Assembly: GCA_051658525.1 (NCBI GenBank)
Contig: JBOFMT010000137.1
Location: 1-6,888 of the forward strand
DNA from: JBOFMT01 sp051658525
Lineage (GTDB): Bacteria; Bacillota_I; Bacilli_A; Erysipelotrichales; Erysipelotrichaceae
Length of the DNA stretch: 6,888 bases
Direction of reading: 5' to 3'
The notes under the pieces were generated by a model that saw only the letters and a program-made list of their open reading frames with translations, was not told the DNA's origin and did not search any database. Below are positions 1 through 5,595 of the stretch, piece after piece. The position numbers were made by a program, and so were the translations under genes. Numbering within the stretch: position 1 is the first letter of the stretch; every line of letters starts with the position of its first letter.

Positions 1-10
1 TTTTTTTGAC

Positions 11-799
11 TTACATTGGTGCTAGTGCTGCGGCAAAGATGAGCCAAGCTAAAATAGATTTAGCTACTAGACTTAATATGATGTAGGCGCGTTCCCCATA
101 GAGATAATCTTTCCATTTCCCTACTTTAGCATATTGCAACAACATGTTGATTGGGAAGGTATTAAAGGCTACGGCATAGGTTGCGACAATCGCCCAAACA
201 AACCAAGGAATAAGTTCCAATTGATCGGCATTTCCGGTCATGTACACAAGAATCGCAATCCAAGGTAAGAGCCCTGCAATACAACCATAAATAAATGGTC
301 CCCAGTCTTTTTTCTCTTTTCCTACATTGAGTTGTTCCATCAACAATCCAAAGAAGTTCATGGATGCATTTAAGACAAAGATTAGACTAAGACTTACAAT
401 ATCAAAGATACCAAATAAGGTTGCAATCATTACAATCATAATAGAACTCGATAACGCATACTCAAACCAACGGAACCGGTTGATGCCCTTCGCTAGGTCG
501 TTACGGTAGATAGTATTGGTTGCTTTGGGTACTGAGATTAAGAAATGCGCTGCAGCGGATAAGAGCAAGAATGTTGCCGCTAGATACCCAAATGGGAAGG
601 TAAACAATTCTTTTGCTGCGACTTCTAAAGATTGGGTTGTCGTATTGAACGTTAAATAAAACTGTGTTATCTTTGGCGCAAATTCAGATACATCCTTAAC
701 AATGGTCGATGCTAGATATAACATTCCCAAACCTTGAATTAGATGAAAGAAGCCCATAATCAAATTAAACCGAGTAAGCTTTTGTAGTTGTTTTTCCAT
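11..799 (-). CDS. Heliorhodopsin (retinal-binding seven-helix photoreceptor)
   Basis: Integral membrane protein of 262 aa with seven hydrophobic segments (roughly residues 11-32, 63-90, 106-129, 131-155, 166-188, 195-224, 235-260), the family's usual size. Family hallmarks visible: GFFHLIQG near the N-terminus (H19), H85 in helix 2, RWFEYALSSS in helix 3 with E113 as the likely Schiff-base counterion, FNTFPINM in helix 6, and SLVAKSILAW in helix 7 with K247 as the retinal-binding lysine and S243 four residues before it. These match H23, H80, E107, S237 and K241 of heliorhodopsin 48C12. The long loop between helices 1 and 2 (about 33-62) is also typical. Heliorhodopsins insert with the N-terminus inside the cell, have a slow photocycle and mostly do not pump ions; a sensory or regulatory role is generally assumed. 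The start is supported by GAAGGGAG eight bases upstream. It is last in a minus-strand run behind two small cysteine proteins, 65 bp after the second, and may have its own promoter. No retinal-synthesis gene is in the window. Identification is firm; cellular role unknown. Confidence 0.95.
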   Translation of the reverse strand: MEKQLQKLTRFNLIMGFFHLIQGLGMLYLASTIVKDVSEFAPKITQFYLTFNTTTQSLEVAAKELFTFPFGYLAATFLLLSAAAHFLISVPKATNTIYRNDLAKGINRFRWFEYALSSSIMIVMIATLFGIFDIVSLSLIFVLNASMNFFGLLMEQLNVGKEKKDWGPFIYGCIAGLLPWIAILVYMTGNADQLELIPWFVWAIVATYAVAFNTFPINMLLQYAKVGKWKDYLYGERAYIILSLVAKSILAWLIFAAALAPM

Positions 800-823
800 A
801 TAAAAAACTCCCTTCTTTTTTGT

Positions 824-851
824 ATCATAACTTAATGCTAGATACTTACAA
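824..851 (-). promoter_or_regulatory. Candidate internal promoter before the heliorhodopsin gene
   Basis: On the minus strand a -10 TATGAT (829-824, five of six matches to consensus) is preceded, 16 bp away, by TTGTAA (851-846, four of six). It would start transcription near 817, giving a leader of roughly 18 bases that contains the ribosome binding site. This would let the heliorhodopsin be transcribed apart from the two small genes upstream. Based on motif matching only. Confidence 0.4.
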
Positions 852-864
852 GTGGGAGTATTTT

Positions 865-1062
865 TTATTTTTCTTCGAGATGGCTTAAGAAGTCAGCTTT
901 CGTATCTTCCATTACCAGTTGATAATTGATAAAACCAAAAACTTTTCCTGGATGTTGGTTACAGTGAGCTAAACATCCCTCACGTACATCAGCATCTGGA
1001 TTCTTTTTCTTGATTTCTTCTACTCGAATACCACTACAACGTTCACATACTTTAACTAACAT
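865..1062 (-). CDS. Small four-cysteine DUF1450/YuzB-like protein, copy 2
   Basis: Protein of 65 aa (start at 1062) with cysteines at 6, 9, 30 and 34, i.e. C-x2-C-x20-C-x3-C. The central EGCLAHC and the following KVFGFIN...LV stretch resemble the GCL-x-YC...ALVNGE-x-V pattern of the DUF1450/YuzB family, which relates to thioredoxin-like [2Fe-2S] ferredoxins. Four conserved cysteines suggest metal or iron-sulfur binding, or thiol redox chemistry, in the cytoplasm; none of this is proven for the family. An in-frame GTG at 1068 would add two residues, but GGGGTG at 1073-1068 sits five bases before the ATG at 1062 and overlaps that GTG, so the ATG is preferred. It begins 14 bp after the stop of its paralogue, to which it is about 41% identical without gaps, and is almost certainly co-transcribed with it. 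The tail is acidic and helical (DFLSHLEEK). Family assignment is moderately sure. Confidence 0.8.
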   Translation of the reverse strand: MLVKVCERCSGIRVEEIKKKNPDADVREGCLAHCNQHPGKVFGFINYQLVMEDTKADFLSHLEEK

Positions 1063-1067
1063 GCGCA

Positions 1068-1073
1068 CACCCC
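1068..1073 (-). promoter_or_regulatory. Ribosome binding site fixing the start of copy 2
   Basis: Minus-strand GGGGTG, one mismatch from the GAGGTG core of a Shine-Dalgarno site, ends five bases before the ATG at 1062. The alternative GTG at 1068 lies within and beside it, too close for initiation, so this site decides for the ATG. Confidence 0.6.
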
Positions 1074-1076
1074 GTA

Positions 1077-1268
1077 TTATTTACAACGTGCTAATAATGC
1101 AACTTTATCTGCTTCTACTACAAGTTCATCATTGATTACAGCAAACTTCTTTCCATCAAAGCCTCCGCAATACCCTAAACATCCTTCTTCAATTTCAGCA
1201 TTCGGATTTGCTTGTTTGATATCATAAGCATCGATGCCACTACAAGCACCACAAATTTGAATTTTCAT
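1077..1268 (-). CDS. Small four-cysteine DUF1450/YuzB-like protein, copy 1
   Basis: Protein of 63 aa with C6, C9, C30 and C34 in the same C-x2-C-x20-C-x3-C spacing as the next gene, plus a fifth cysteine (C62) at the penultimate position. EGCLGYCGG followed by KKFAVINDELVV is close to the GCL-x-YC and ALVNGE-x-V patterns of DUF1450/YuzB proteins, so a thioredoxin-like fold with a possible iron-sulfur or zinc site is the best guess. No signal peptide or membrane segment, so cytoplasmic. The start is clear: AGGAGG at 1280-1275 lies six bases upstream. It is first in the minus-strand run that continues to its paralogue and the heliorhodopsin, and an extended -10 promoter lies just upstream. It could be an electron carrier, a thiol sensor or a metal-binding adaptor; the sequence does not decide. 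Confidence 0.82.
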   Translation of the reverse strand: MKIQICGACSGIDAYDIKQANPNAEIEEGCLGYCGGFDGKKFAVINDELVVEADKVALLARCK

Positions 1269-1292
1269 CTTATTCCTCCTAAATACAACACG

Positions 1293-1301
1293 ATTCTAAC
1301 A
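1293..1301 (-). promoter_or_regulatory. Extended -10 promoter of the small-protein/heliorhodopsin operon
   Basis: Minus-strand TGT-TAGAAT (1301-1293) is an extended -10 element one mismatch from TATAAT. No good -35 hexamer is visible at 16-18 bp, which extended -10 promoters can tolerate. Transcription would start near 1286, leaving about 17 bases that include the AGGAGG site. Confidence 0.45.
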
Positions 1302-1351
1302 CAGTATTTTGACACTTACGATTTTAATGCTCTAAAAACCAACAGTCTTAC

Positions 1352-1379
1352 TTGTACCATCCATATTTTTTGGTATACT
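1352..1379 (+). promoter_or_regulatory. Candidate promoter of the patatin gene (extended -10)
   Basis: TGG-TATACT (1371-1379) is a strong extended -10, with a weak -35 TTGTAC at 1352-1357 and a 16-bp spacer. The predicted start near 1386 falls inside the ribosome binding site that begins at 1382, so the leader would be only about 11 bases. Either initiation is a little earlier or the mRNA is nearly leaderless. Confidence 0.45.
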
Positions 1380-1381
1380 AC

Positions 1382-1392
1382 AAAGGAGGTGA
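1382..1392 (+). promoter_or_regulatory. Strong ribosome binding site fixing the patatin start
   Basis: AAAGGAGGTGA is a near-perfect Shine-Dalgarno sequence. Its GGAGGTG core ends five bases before the ATG at 1397, so that ATG is preferred over the in-frame ATG at 1352, which would add 15 residues ahead of the conserved patatin N-terminus. Confidence 0.8.
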
Positions 1393-1396
1393 GTTG

Positions 1397-2659
1397 ATGA
1401 AAACAGGACTTGTATTTGCTGGTGGTGGTAGTAAAGGTGCGTATGAAATTGGGGTCTGGCAAGCACTCAGAGAACTTGATATCCAGATTGATTTTGTATG
1501 TGGTACATCGATTGGTGGTTTAAATGGTGCTTTGGTCTGCCAAGATGATCTTAATCACGCCATTGCTTTGTGGAATCGGATTCATGTAGACAATGTGTTT
1601 GTTGGTGGTGTAAACCTATCTTATGATATCGATTTACTCATGAGTCAACGAGGAAAGATGTTACAACTATTCAAACAATCCATACAGAACAAAGGAGCAA
1701 GCAATGAGAATTTGCACCGATTTATTCGCAGTAATATCGATGTTAAAAAAATATACCATAGTCCTATTACCCTTGGTTTGGTTGTCTATAATGTAGATAA
1801 GCGAAGAGGTGAAGAATGGATTATCGATGATATACCTCCCCGTCAACTTGTTGACTATTTGGTTGCTACCGCAAGTTGTTTTCCTGCACTACAAATGAAA
1901 GAAATCAATGGCACCCACTATATTGATGGTGGTTACTATGACAATTTCCCTATCGCTTTTGCAAGAAGACAAGGATGTACGAATATTATTGCAGTGAAAT
2001 TAAAACCTGATGATAGTAAAATCCCAGATGATGTTCATGCCATCGTACCAAAATGGTATTTGGGAACCTTCCTGTATTTCGAACCCAAACAAGCAAAACG
2101 AAATCTAACGTTAGGGTATCTAGATACGATGAAAAGCTTTGATCAATTACTTGGTGGAAGTTATACCTTTTCACTCGCCTGTGACCCTAAAATCAAGCTA
2201 TTTGAACAACTCGTAAAAAGAGCGCTAGCCGATTTTAAAGCACAACGAAATAAATACCTTACAACGGTGTTAGATGAAGTATTAAAACGAAGACTACTCA
2301 AAGCAAACGATCCTTTATTTGGTTTTCATGCATTAGAAGATTGTGCAAGGTTATATCGTTTGGATCCTTGTAAAATCTACGACTTTGATACCTTTATCAT
2401 TGCCCTACTTGCTGCCTTTAATGCGACCCATCGTTTGGAAGATGTTGGAGCTGATGTTGGGGATAATTTAAAACGAATGGATCGACGTAAGATTGTAAAG
2501 TTTCTATACGAGGATTATCATTCACATCAACACTTAGTATATGGAACTTACATCCTAAGCTTAGGGTTAATGGATGATAGTATTCATGCAGTCATGATAC
2601 ATATTGCCAAACAATACGTAACACTGACTCGACACAATGAACAAAAGGAACTCGCTTAG
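1397..2659 (+). CDS. Patatin-like phospholipase/serine hydrolase
   Basis: Cytoplasmic 420-aa protein whose first 200 or so residues form a patatin hydrolase domain starting right at the N-terminus (MKTGLVFAGGGSKGAYEIG). The oxyanion-hole loop GGGSKG (9-14), the nucleophile elbow GTSIGG with Ser38, and DGGYYDNFP with the dyad Asp177 are all intact, so it should be catalytically active on lipid acyl esters; the true substrate (phospholipid, lysolipid or other ester) cannot be read from sequence. Residues from about 270 to 420 form a C-terminal extension beyond the catalytic core, mostly helical, with two cysteines near 316 and 325 and a hydrophobic stretch at 332-341; I do not recognise a named domain there. 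No signal peptide is seen. The gene diverges from the heliorhodopsin operon. The 100-bp gap before the cyclase gene downstream shows no clear terminator, so read-through is possible. Confidence 0.9.
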   Translation: MKTGLVFAGGGSKGAYEIGVWQALRELDIQIDFVCGTSIGGLNGALVCQDDLNHAIALWNRIHVDNVFVGGVNLSYDIDLLMSQRGKMLQLFKQSIQNKGASNENLHRFIRSNIDVKKIYHSPITLGLVVYNVDKRRGEEWIIDDIPPRQLVDYLVATASCFPALQMKEINGTHYIDGGYYDNFPIAFARRQGCTNIIAVKLKPDDSKIPDDVHAIVPKWYLGTFLYFEPKQAKRNLTLGYLDTMKSFDQLLGGSYTFSLACDPKIKLFEQLVKRALADFKAQRNKYLTTVLDEVLKRRLLKANDPLFGFHALEDCARLYRLDPCKIYDFDTFIIALLAAFNATHRLEDVGADVGDNLKRMDRRKIVKFLYEDYHSHQHLVYGTYILSLGLMDDSIHAVMIHIAKQYVTLTRHNEQKELA

Positions 2660-2714
2660 TTTATATACTCATTTTTTTATGCAGTAAAGTCTTTTATTCC
2701 TTTTCTTCTTAAGA

Positions 2715-2728
2715 TATGATGGTAATAT
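2715..2728 (+). promoter_or_regulatory. Weak candidate promoter before the diguanylate cyclase
   Basis: Two overlapping -10 options are present, TATGAT (2715-2720) and the extended -10 TGG-TAATAT (2720-2728). Neither has a convincing -35 hexamer upstream in the T-rich stretch 2671-2710. The rest of the 100-bp gap 2660-2759 holds only the ribosome binding site AAAGGGGG (2743-2750). Confidence 0.3.
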
Positions 2729-2759
2729 AGATGGTTTAAATTAAAGGGGGACATGATCA

Positions 2760-3611
2760 ATGAAATCAAACTTGAATACATTAACGATTGATGAATTAAA
2801 AGCGATATTGCATACTGTACCGGCAAATATATTTTTTAAAGATGTAGAAGGGAAGTACCGTTTAACAAGTCATATTTGTAGTATGATCAATACAGGTGAT
2901 GCATCGAAGACAATTTTGGGAAAAACCGATCTTGAAATTCAACCTGACCCTATATTAGGTAAGAAGTTTTATAAAGAGGACTTGTGGATTGTGGAAACTG
3001 GGAACAGTTTAACCTATTTACAACCGATGTGTTTTGGAGACCAGACATACTACTATAATATTTCCAAACAACCTGTAATGAATGAAGCTAACCAATGCAT
3101 TGGAGTGGTAGGAATTGTAAATGATATTACGGAACAAATCAAATTACAAAAAGAAATTGAACAACGCTCCATTACCGATGCTTTGACAAAGGCATACAAT
3201 CGCAGTTATTTAGATACCTTTACAACAGATATTTCAGATCAAGACTATCCACTTTCCATTATCGTGGCTGATATCAATGGACTTAAAAAAGTTAATGATT
3301 GTGATGGGCACCATATCGGTGATATGTTAATCATTAAAACATATGAAAGTATGAAAACAACACTTCCTAAAACAACAACCATCATTCGCATGGGGGGAGA
3401 TGAGTTTGTGGCCTTGTTGCCAAATTGTTCAGCATCAACATTAAATTCATATCTTTTAGACTTAAAAACAAATGAGCTTAAACAAAATATAAGTGCATCA
3501 TATGGAACTATTACATTAAATGAAAATAATTTCCCAATTGCCAAAGCAATTCAAGAAGCGGATCAAAAGATGTATGTAGACAAACAGCGAATGTATTCAA
3601 TTAACAAATAA
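2760..3611 (+). CDS. PAS-GGDEF diguanylate cyclase
   Basis: Soluble 283-aa protein predicted to make cyclic di-GMP from two GTP. A PAS sensor domain covers about residues 12-125 (PANIFFKDVEGKYRLTS opening, closing with GVVGIVNDITEQ), then a short coiled linker (126-137) leads to a GGDEF domain (about 138-280). Catalytic features are present: D171 and N173 in DINGLKKVND, D180, GHHIGD, and the signature MGGDEF (GGDEF at 212-216). The inhibitory RxxD site expected nine to six residues before GGDEF is absent (P203...T206), so product feedback through that site is not expected. There are no membrane segments, so the signal is cytoplasmic; the PAS ligand is unknown and no cofactor motif was recognised. 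The start ATG follows AAAGGGGG with a nine-base gap. A nearer out-of-frame ATG at 2753 opens only a 12-codon frame. The stop codon lies in the downstream terminator stem. Confidence 0.93.
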   Translation: MKSNLNTLTIDELKAILHTVPANIFFKDVEGKYRLTSHICSMINTGDASKTILGKTDLEIQPDPILGKKFYKEDLWIVETGNSLTYLQPMCFGDQTYYYNISKQPVMNEANQCIGVVGIVNDITEQIKLQKEIEQRSITDALTKAYNRSYLDTFTTDISDQDYPLSIIVADINGLKKVNDCDGHHIGDMLIIKTYESMKTTLPKTTTIIRMGGDEFVALLPNCSASTLNSYLLDLKTNELKQNISASYGTITLNENNFPIAKAIQEADQKMYVDKQRMYSINK

Positions 3612-3643
3612 AAGTGGAGAATCAATCTCCACTTTTATTTGTT
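3603..3643. terminator. Bidirectional palindromic terminator between convergent genes
   Basis: Arms 3603-3620 and 3626-3643 are an 18-bp perfect inverted repeat around the loop ATCAA (3621-3625). A GC-richer tip (GTGGAGA/TCTCCAC) is flanked by A-tracts on one side and T-tracts on the other, giving a terminator shape in both directions. The stop codons of the plus-strand cyclase (3609-3611) and the minus-strand helicase (3637-3635) lie in opposite arms and pair exactly with each other. Confidence 0.88.
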
Positions 3644-5494
3644 TCTACACTCTTTTAAATACGTTGCTAATCCTTCATCGACACAATATACATAACAACC
3701 TTTCATGCCTCTTGTTAATAAGGTTCGATAGGTGTTTTTTATGATACGCTGCGCTAACTCTTTTGCTTTTTCTGGATTTTCGTTTGCCATCTTTTTTAAG
3801 CCTTTGGTGGATTGATCCGTTTTCGCTCGTTTGCTGATATCTGTAATGATCATTCCATCTTCATAGCGTAAATCAGGACCAATGATAACACCAATATAAT
3901 CAAACTCTAGACCCTGACAAGTATGAATACACCCTACTTGATCAATACTAGCTTCATCTATAGCCCATGGGGTTGTTGTACCTAGATTCCAAGAAGCTTG
4001 AAATTCACCAATAGTAATATCATAGATATTTGGATTGTTTTTACCATCCTTAATCCATTCCCAACAATACCCCGCAACCATTCTTGCTCGATTCTGTGAA
4101 TTGTTTTTATCCTGTATGATTGATTGCAATTGTTGTGGACTGTCCACAACGATAAAAGGATATCCATCCAAATCGTATTGAGCAGTTTCTTTTATATCTA
4201 AAACTTGATCTAGCCATGACAAATACCCATCACTTCCATCACAACGAAATTGTGATTGTAAGCTAACACATTCAATCTTAGCATTCGCCTCGTTGGCATA
4301 TTTTACAATCGTTTCCATATCTCCAATATCTTTGGTTGTAACGCGCTGATCTTCATCCAAAAAGAAGACACTAAAATAACTAGCATGAATTACTTCCTTG
4401 ATTTGATTTTCACCAAGGTGGGAAAAAAGCCCAGATTTCTCATTTAATCGGTGGGCTTCATCAACTAGAATCACATCAAAGCTATGTGCTTCCATGCTAG
4501 TAAAACTTCCACTCCCTTGAAACAAAAGATCGATTTCAGTTTTCTTTCGTTCTCTTTTCAACATACGTGCATACACTTCACGTGGTGCACTATTTTTAGA
4601 AACATAACACGTATTAAAATCCTTAGCCAACAACTGAGCCAAGAGATTTATTGCTAAAACACTTTTTCCAGTTCCAGGCCCACCTTCGACAATCATTACT
4701 GTTTTTCTCTTATTGCTTACTGCATGATTTGCCAACATGAGTGCTTGTTCATAGATAATCTTTTGCTCATCCAACAAATCAAAGTCAGAATTCCCTTGTA
4801 GTAACGAGAGAATATGATCCTGCAATCGTTTAGAAGGACGAATCTTCCCATGTGCTATCCGATATAATACATCACCTGCATCACCTTTTTGGGTATGTGT
4901 TGCAATCATGGAGCGCAGTGCTCGCATTTGTCTTTTATCATATACCGGAGCTTTTTCAATATAGTCTTGATACTGAAACGCATCGATTGGATCTTCAAAG
5001 CGTCTTCTATAATTATGCATATAAACACAAGGAAGTAAGGTAATCTTATCTTCTTGCACTACTTGATTAAAATTTTCAATCATCCGTGCATAAGTCAATG
5101 CTTGATAGGATGGGTGGGTAGTCTCACGGATTCCCCTATTAAGCTGTGTTTTCACAATACCATCTTTACCTTCTACTACTTCTACTTGACTCCATTGTTT
5201 CAATTCAATGATAACAACATGATCTTGTCCATCTTGATTCTTTCCAGAAACCATAAAATCGATCCGTTTACTAGTATTGGGAATATTAAACTCAATTGCG
5301 ACATTTGCTCTTGGATTGATTTCTTCTCTCAATACATTTGCCATATAGGAAATTGAATTATTCCAAGAGCGTATTTCACCTTCGGCAGGTCTTTTATGCA
5401 TTAGTTCATAAAATCGGTCCTGCAGTGTTTCGATTAGTTCACCATCTTCAAATGTATCGATAAAGTCTTTTACATCACCGTGATATACAATCAT
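3635..5494 (-). CDS. PD-(D/E)XK-like nuclease fused to DUF2075/Schlafen-type SF1 helicase
   Basis: Cytoplasmic 619-aa protein with two parts. The N-terminal region (about 40-165) has a restriction-endonuclease-like pattern: D79 in RIDFMV, then VVIIELKQW giving E97-x-K99, with E68 upstream and PSYQALTYA (128-136) after it, fitting a PD-(D/E)XK nuclease core. The C-terminal region (about 262-619) is an SF1-like helicase/ATPase of the DUF2075 (Schlafen group 3 helicase) type: Walker A GGPGTGKS (271-278), Walker B VILVDEAH (341-348), FFLDEDQR (377-384), SQFR (414-417), HTCQGLEFD (524-532) and TLLTRGMKG (591-599). All ATPase motifs look intact. Such proteins likely cut and unwind or translocate on nucleic acid; related ones occur in defence and mobile regions, but the substrate is unknown. 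The start is supported by AAGGGGTG four bases upstream. It has its own candidate promoter and follows sbcC on the same strand across a terminator. The helicase assignment is firm; the nuclease domain is likely. Confidence 0.88.
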   Translation of the reverse strand: MIVYHGDVKDFIDTFEDGELIETLQDRFYELMHKRPAEGEIRSWNNSISYMANVLREEINPRANVAIEFNIPNTSKRIDFMVSGKNQDGQDHVVIIELKQWSQVEVVEGKDGIVKTQLNRGIRETTHPSYQALTYARMIENFNQVVQEDKITLLPCVYMHNYRRRFEDPIDAFQYQDYIEKAPVYDKRQMRALRSMIATHTQKGDAGDVLYRIAHGKIRPSKRLQDHILSLLQGNSDFDLLDEQKIIYEQALMLANHAVSNKRKTVMIVEGGPGTGKSVLAINLLAQLLAKDFNTCYVSKNSAPREVYARMLKRERKKTEIDLLFQGSGSFTSMEAHSFDVILVDEAHRLNEKSGLFSHLGENQIKEVIHASYFSVFFLDEDQRVTTKDIGDMETIVKYANEANAKIECVSLQSQFRCDGSDGYLSWLDQVLDIKETAQYDLDGYPFIVVDSPQQLQSIIQDKNNSQNRARMVAGYCWEWIKDGKNNPNIYDITIGEFQASWNLGTTTPWAIDEASIDQVGCIHTCQGLEFDYIGVIIGPDLRYEDGMIITDISKRAKTDQSTKGLKKMANENPEKAKELAQRIIKNTYRTLLTRGMKGCYVYCVDEGLATYLKECRNK

Positions 5495-5524
5495 AAGCCA
5501 CCCCTTTTATTTCTTCTTATTGTT

Positions 5525-5553
5525 ATCGTACCCTATTCTAGTACTAATGTCGA
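5525..5553 (-). promoter_or_regulatory. Candidate promoter of the nuclease-helicase gene
   Basis: Minus-strand TCGACA (5553-5548, one mismatch from TTGACA) and TACGAT (5530-5525, four of six) stand at the optimal 17-bp spacing. Transcription would start near 5518, about 24 bases before the ATG. An alternative -10 TAGAAT lies within the spacer at 5540-5535 but has no paired -35. Confidence 0.5.
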
Positions 5554-5571
5554 ATTTATTTGAGAGCAAAT

Positions 5572-5595
5572 AAAAAAAGTCCTTTTCAGGACTTT
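5572..5595 (-). terminator. Rho-independent terminator of sbcC
   Basis: An 8-bp perfect stem AAAGTCCT/AGGACTTT (arms 5595-5588 and 5583-5576) around a 4-base GAAA loop is followed on the minus strand by a run of seven T (5578-5572) that overlaps the stem foot. The sbcC stop codon (5596-5594) overlaps the stem. It separates sbcC from the nuclease-helicase gene. Confidence 0.85.

Noticed and set aside
1..10. Terminator after the heliorhodopsin gene
   Set aside because: Only ten bases remain beyond the stop codon, reading as an A-run on the minus strand; no hairpin can be judged from this.
327..509. Plus-strand open frame within the heliorhodopsin gene
   Set aside because: Antisense to conserved transmembrane coding sequence, with no translation signal.
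842..861. Small inverted repeat (ATACT...AGTAT) after the second small cysteine protein, considered as a terminator
   Set aside because: The stem is only five AT-rich base pairs and no T-run follows it on the minus strand, so it would not terminate; it overlaps the candidate heliorhodopsin promoter instead.
1352..1396. Longer patatin start at 1352 adding 15 residues
   Set aside because: The strong ribosome binding site at 1382-1392 points to the ATG at 1397, the longer form would place the promoter inside the coding region, and patatin domains usually begin at the MKxGLVFAGGG strand.
2660..2759. Terminator after the patatin gene
   Set aside because: The gap has T-runs but no convincing GC-rich hairpin in front of them.
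2753..2791. Short upstream reading frame (ATG at 2753, 12 codons) overlapping the cyclase start
   Set aside because: Its ATG is only two bases from the ribosome binding site, too close for efficient initiation, and there is no sign that it is more than chance.
3245..3544. 99-codon minus-strand open frame inside the diguanylate cyclase gene
   Set aside because: It lies opposite conserved GGDEF-domain coding sequence and shows no family motif or start signal.
5054..5356. 100-codon plus-strand open frame inside the nuclease-helicase gene
   Set aside because: It is fully antisense to a well-supported gene, has no recognisable domain and no ribosome binding site, and its composition reflects the opposite strand.
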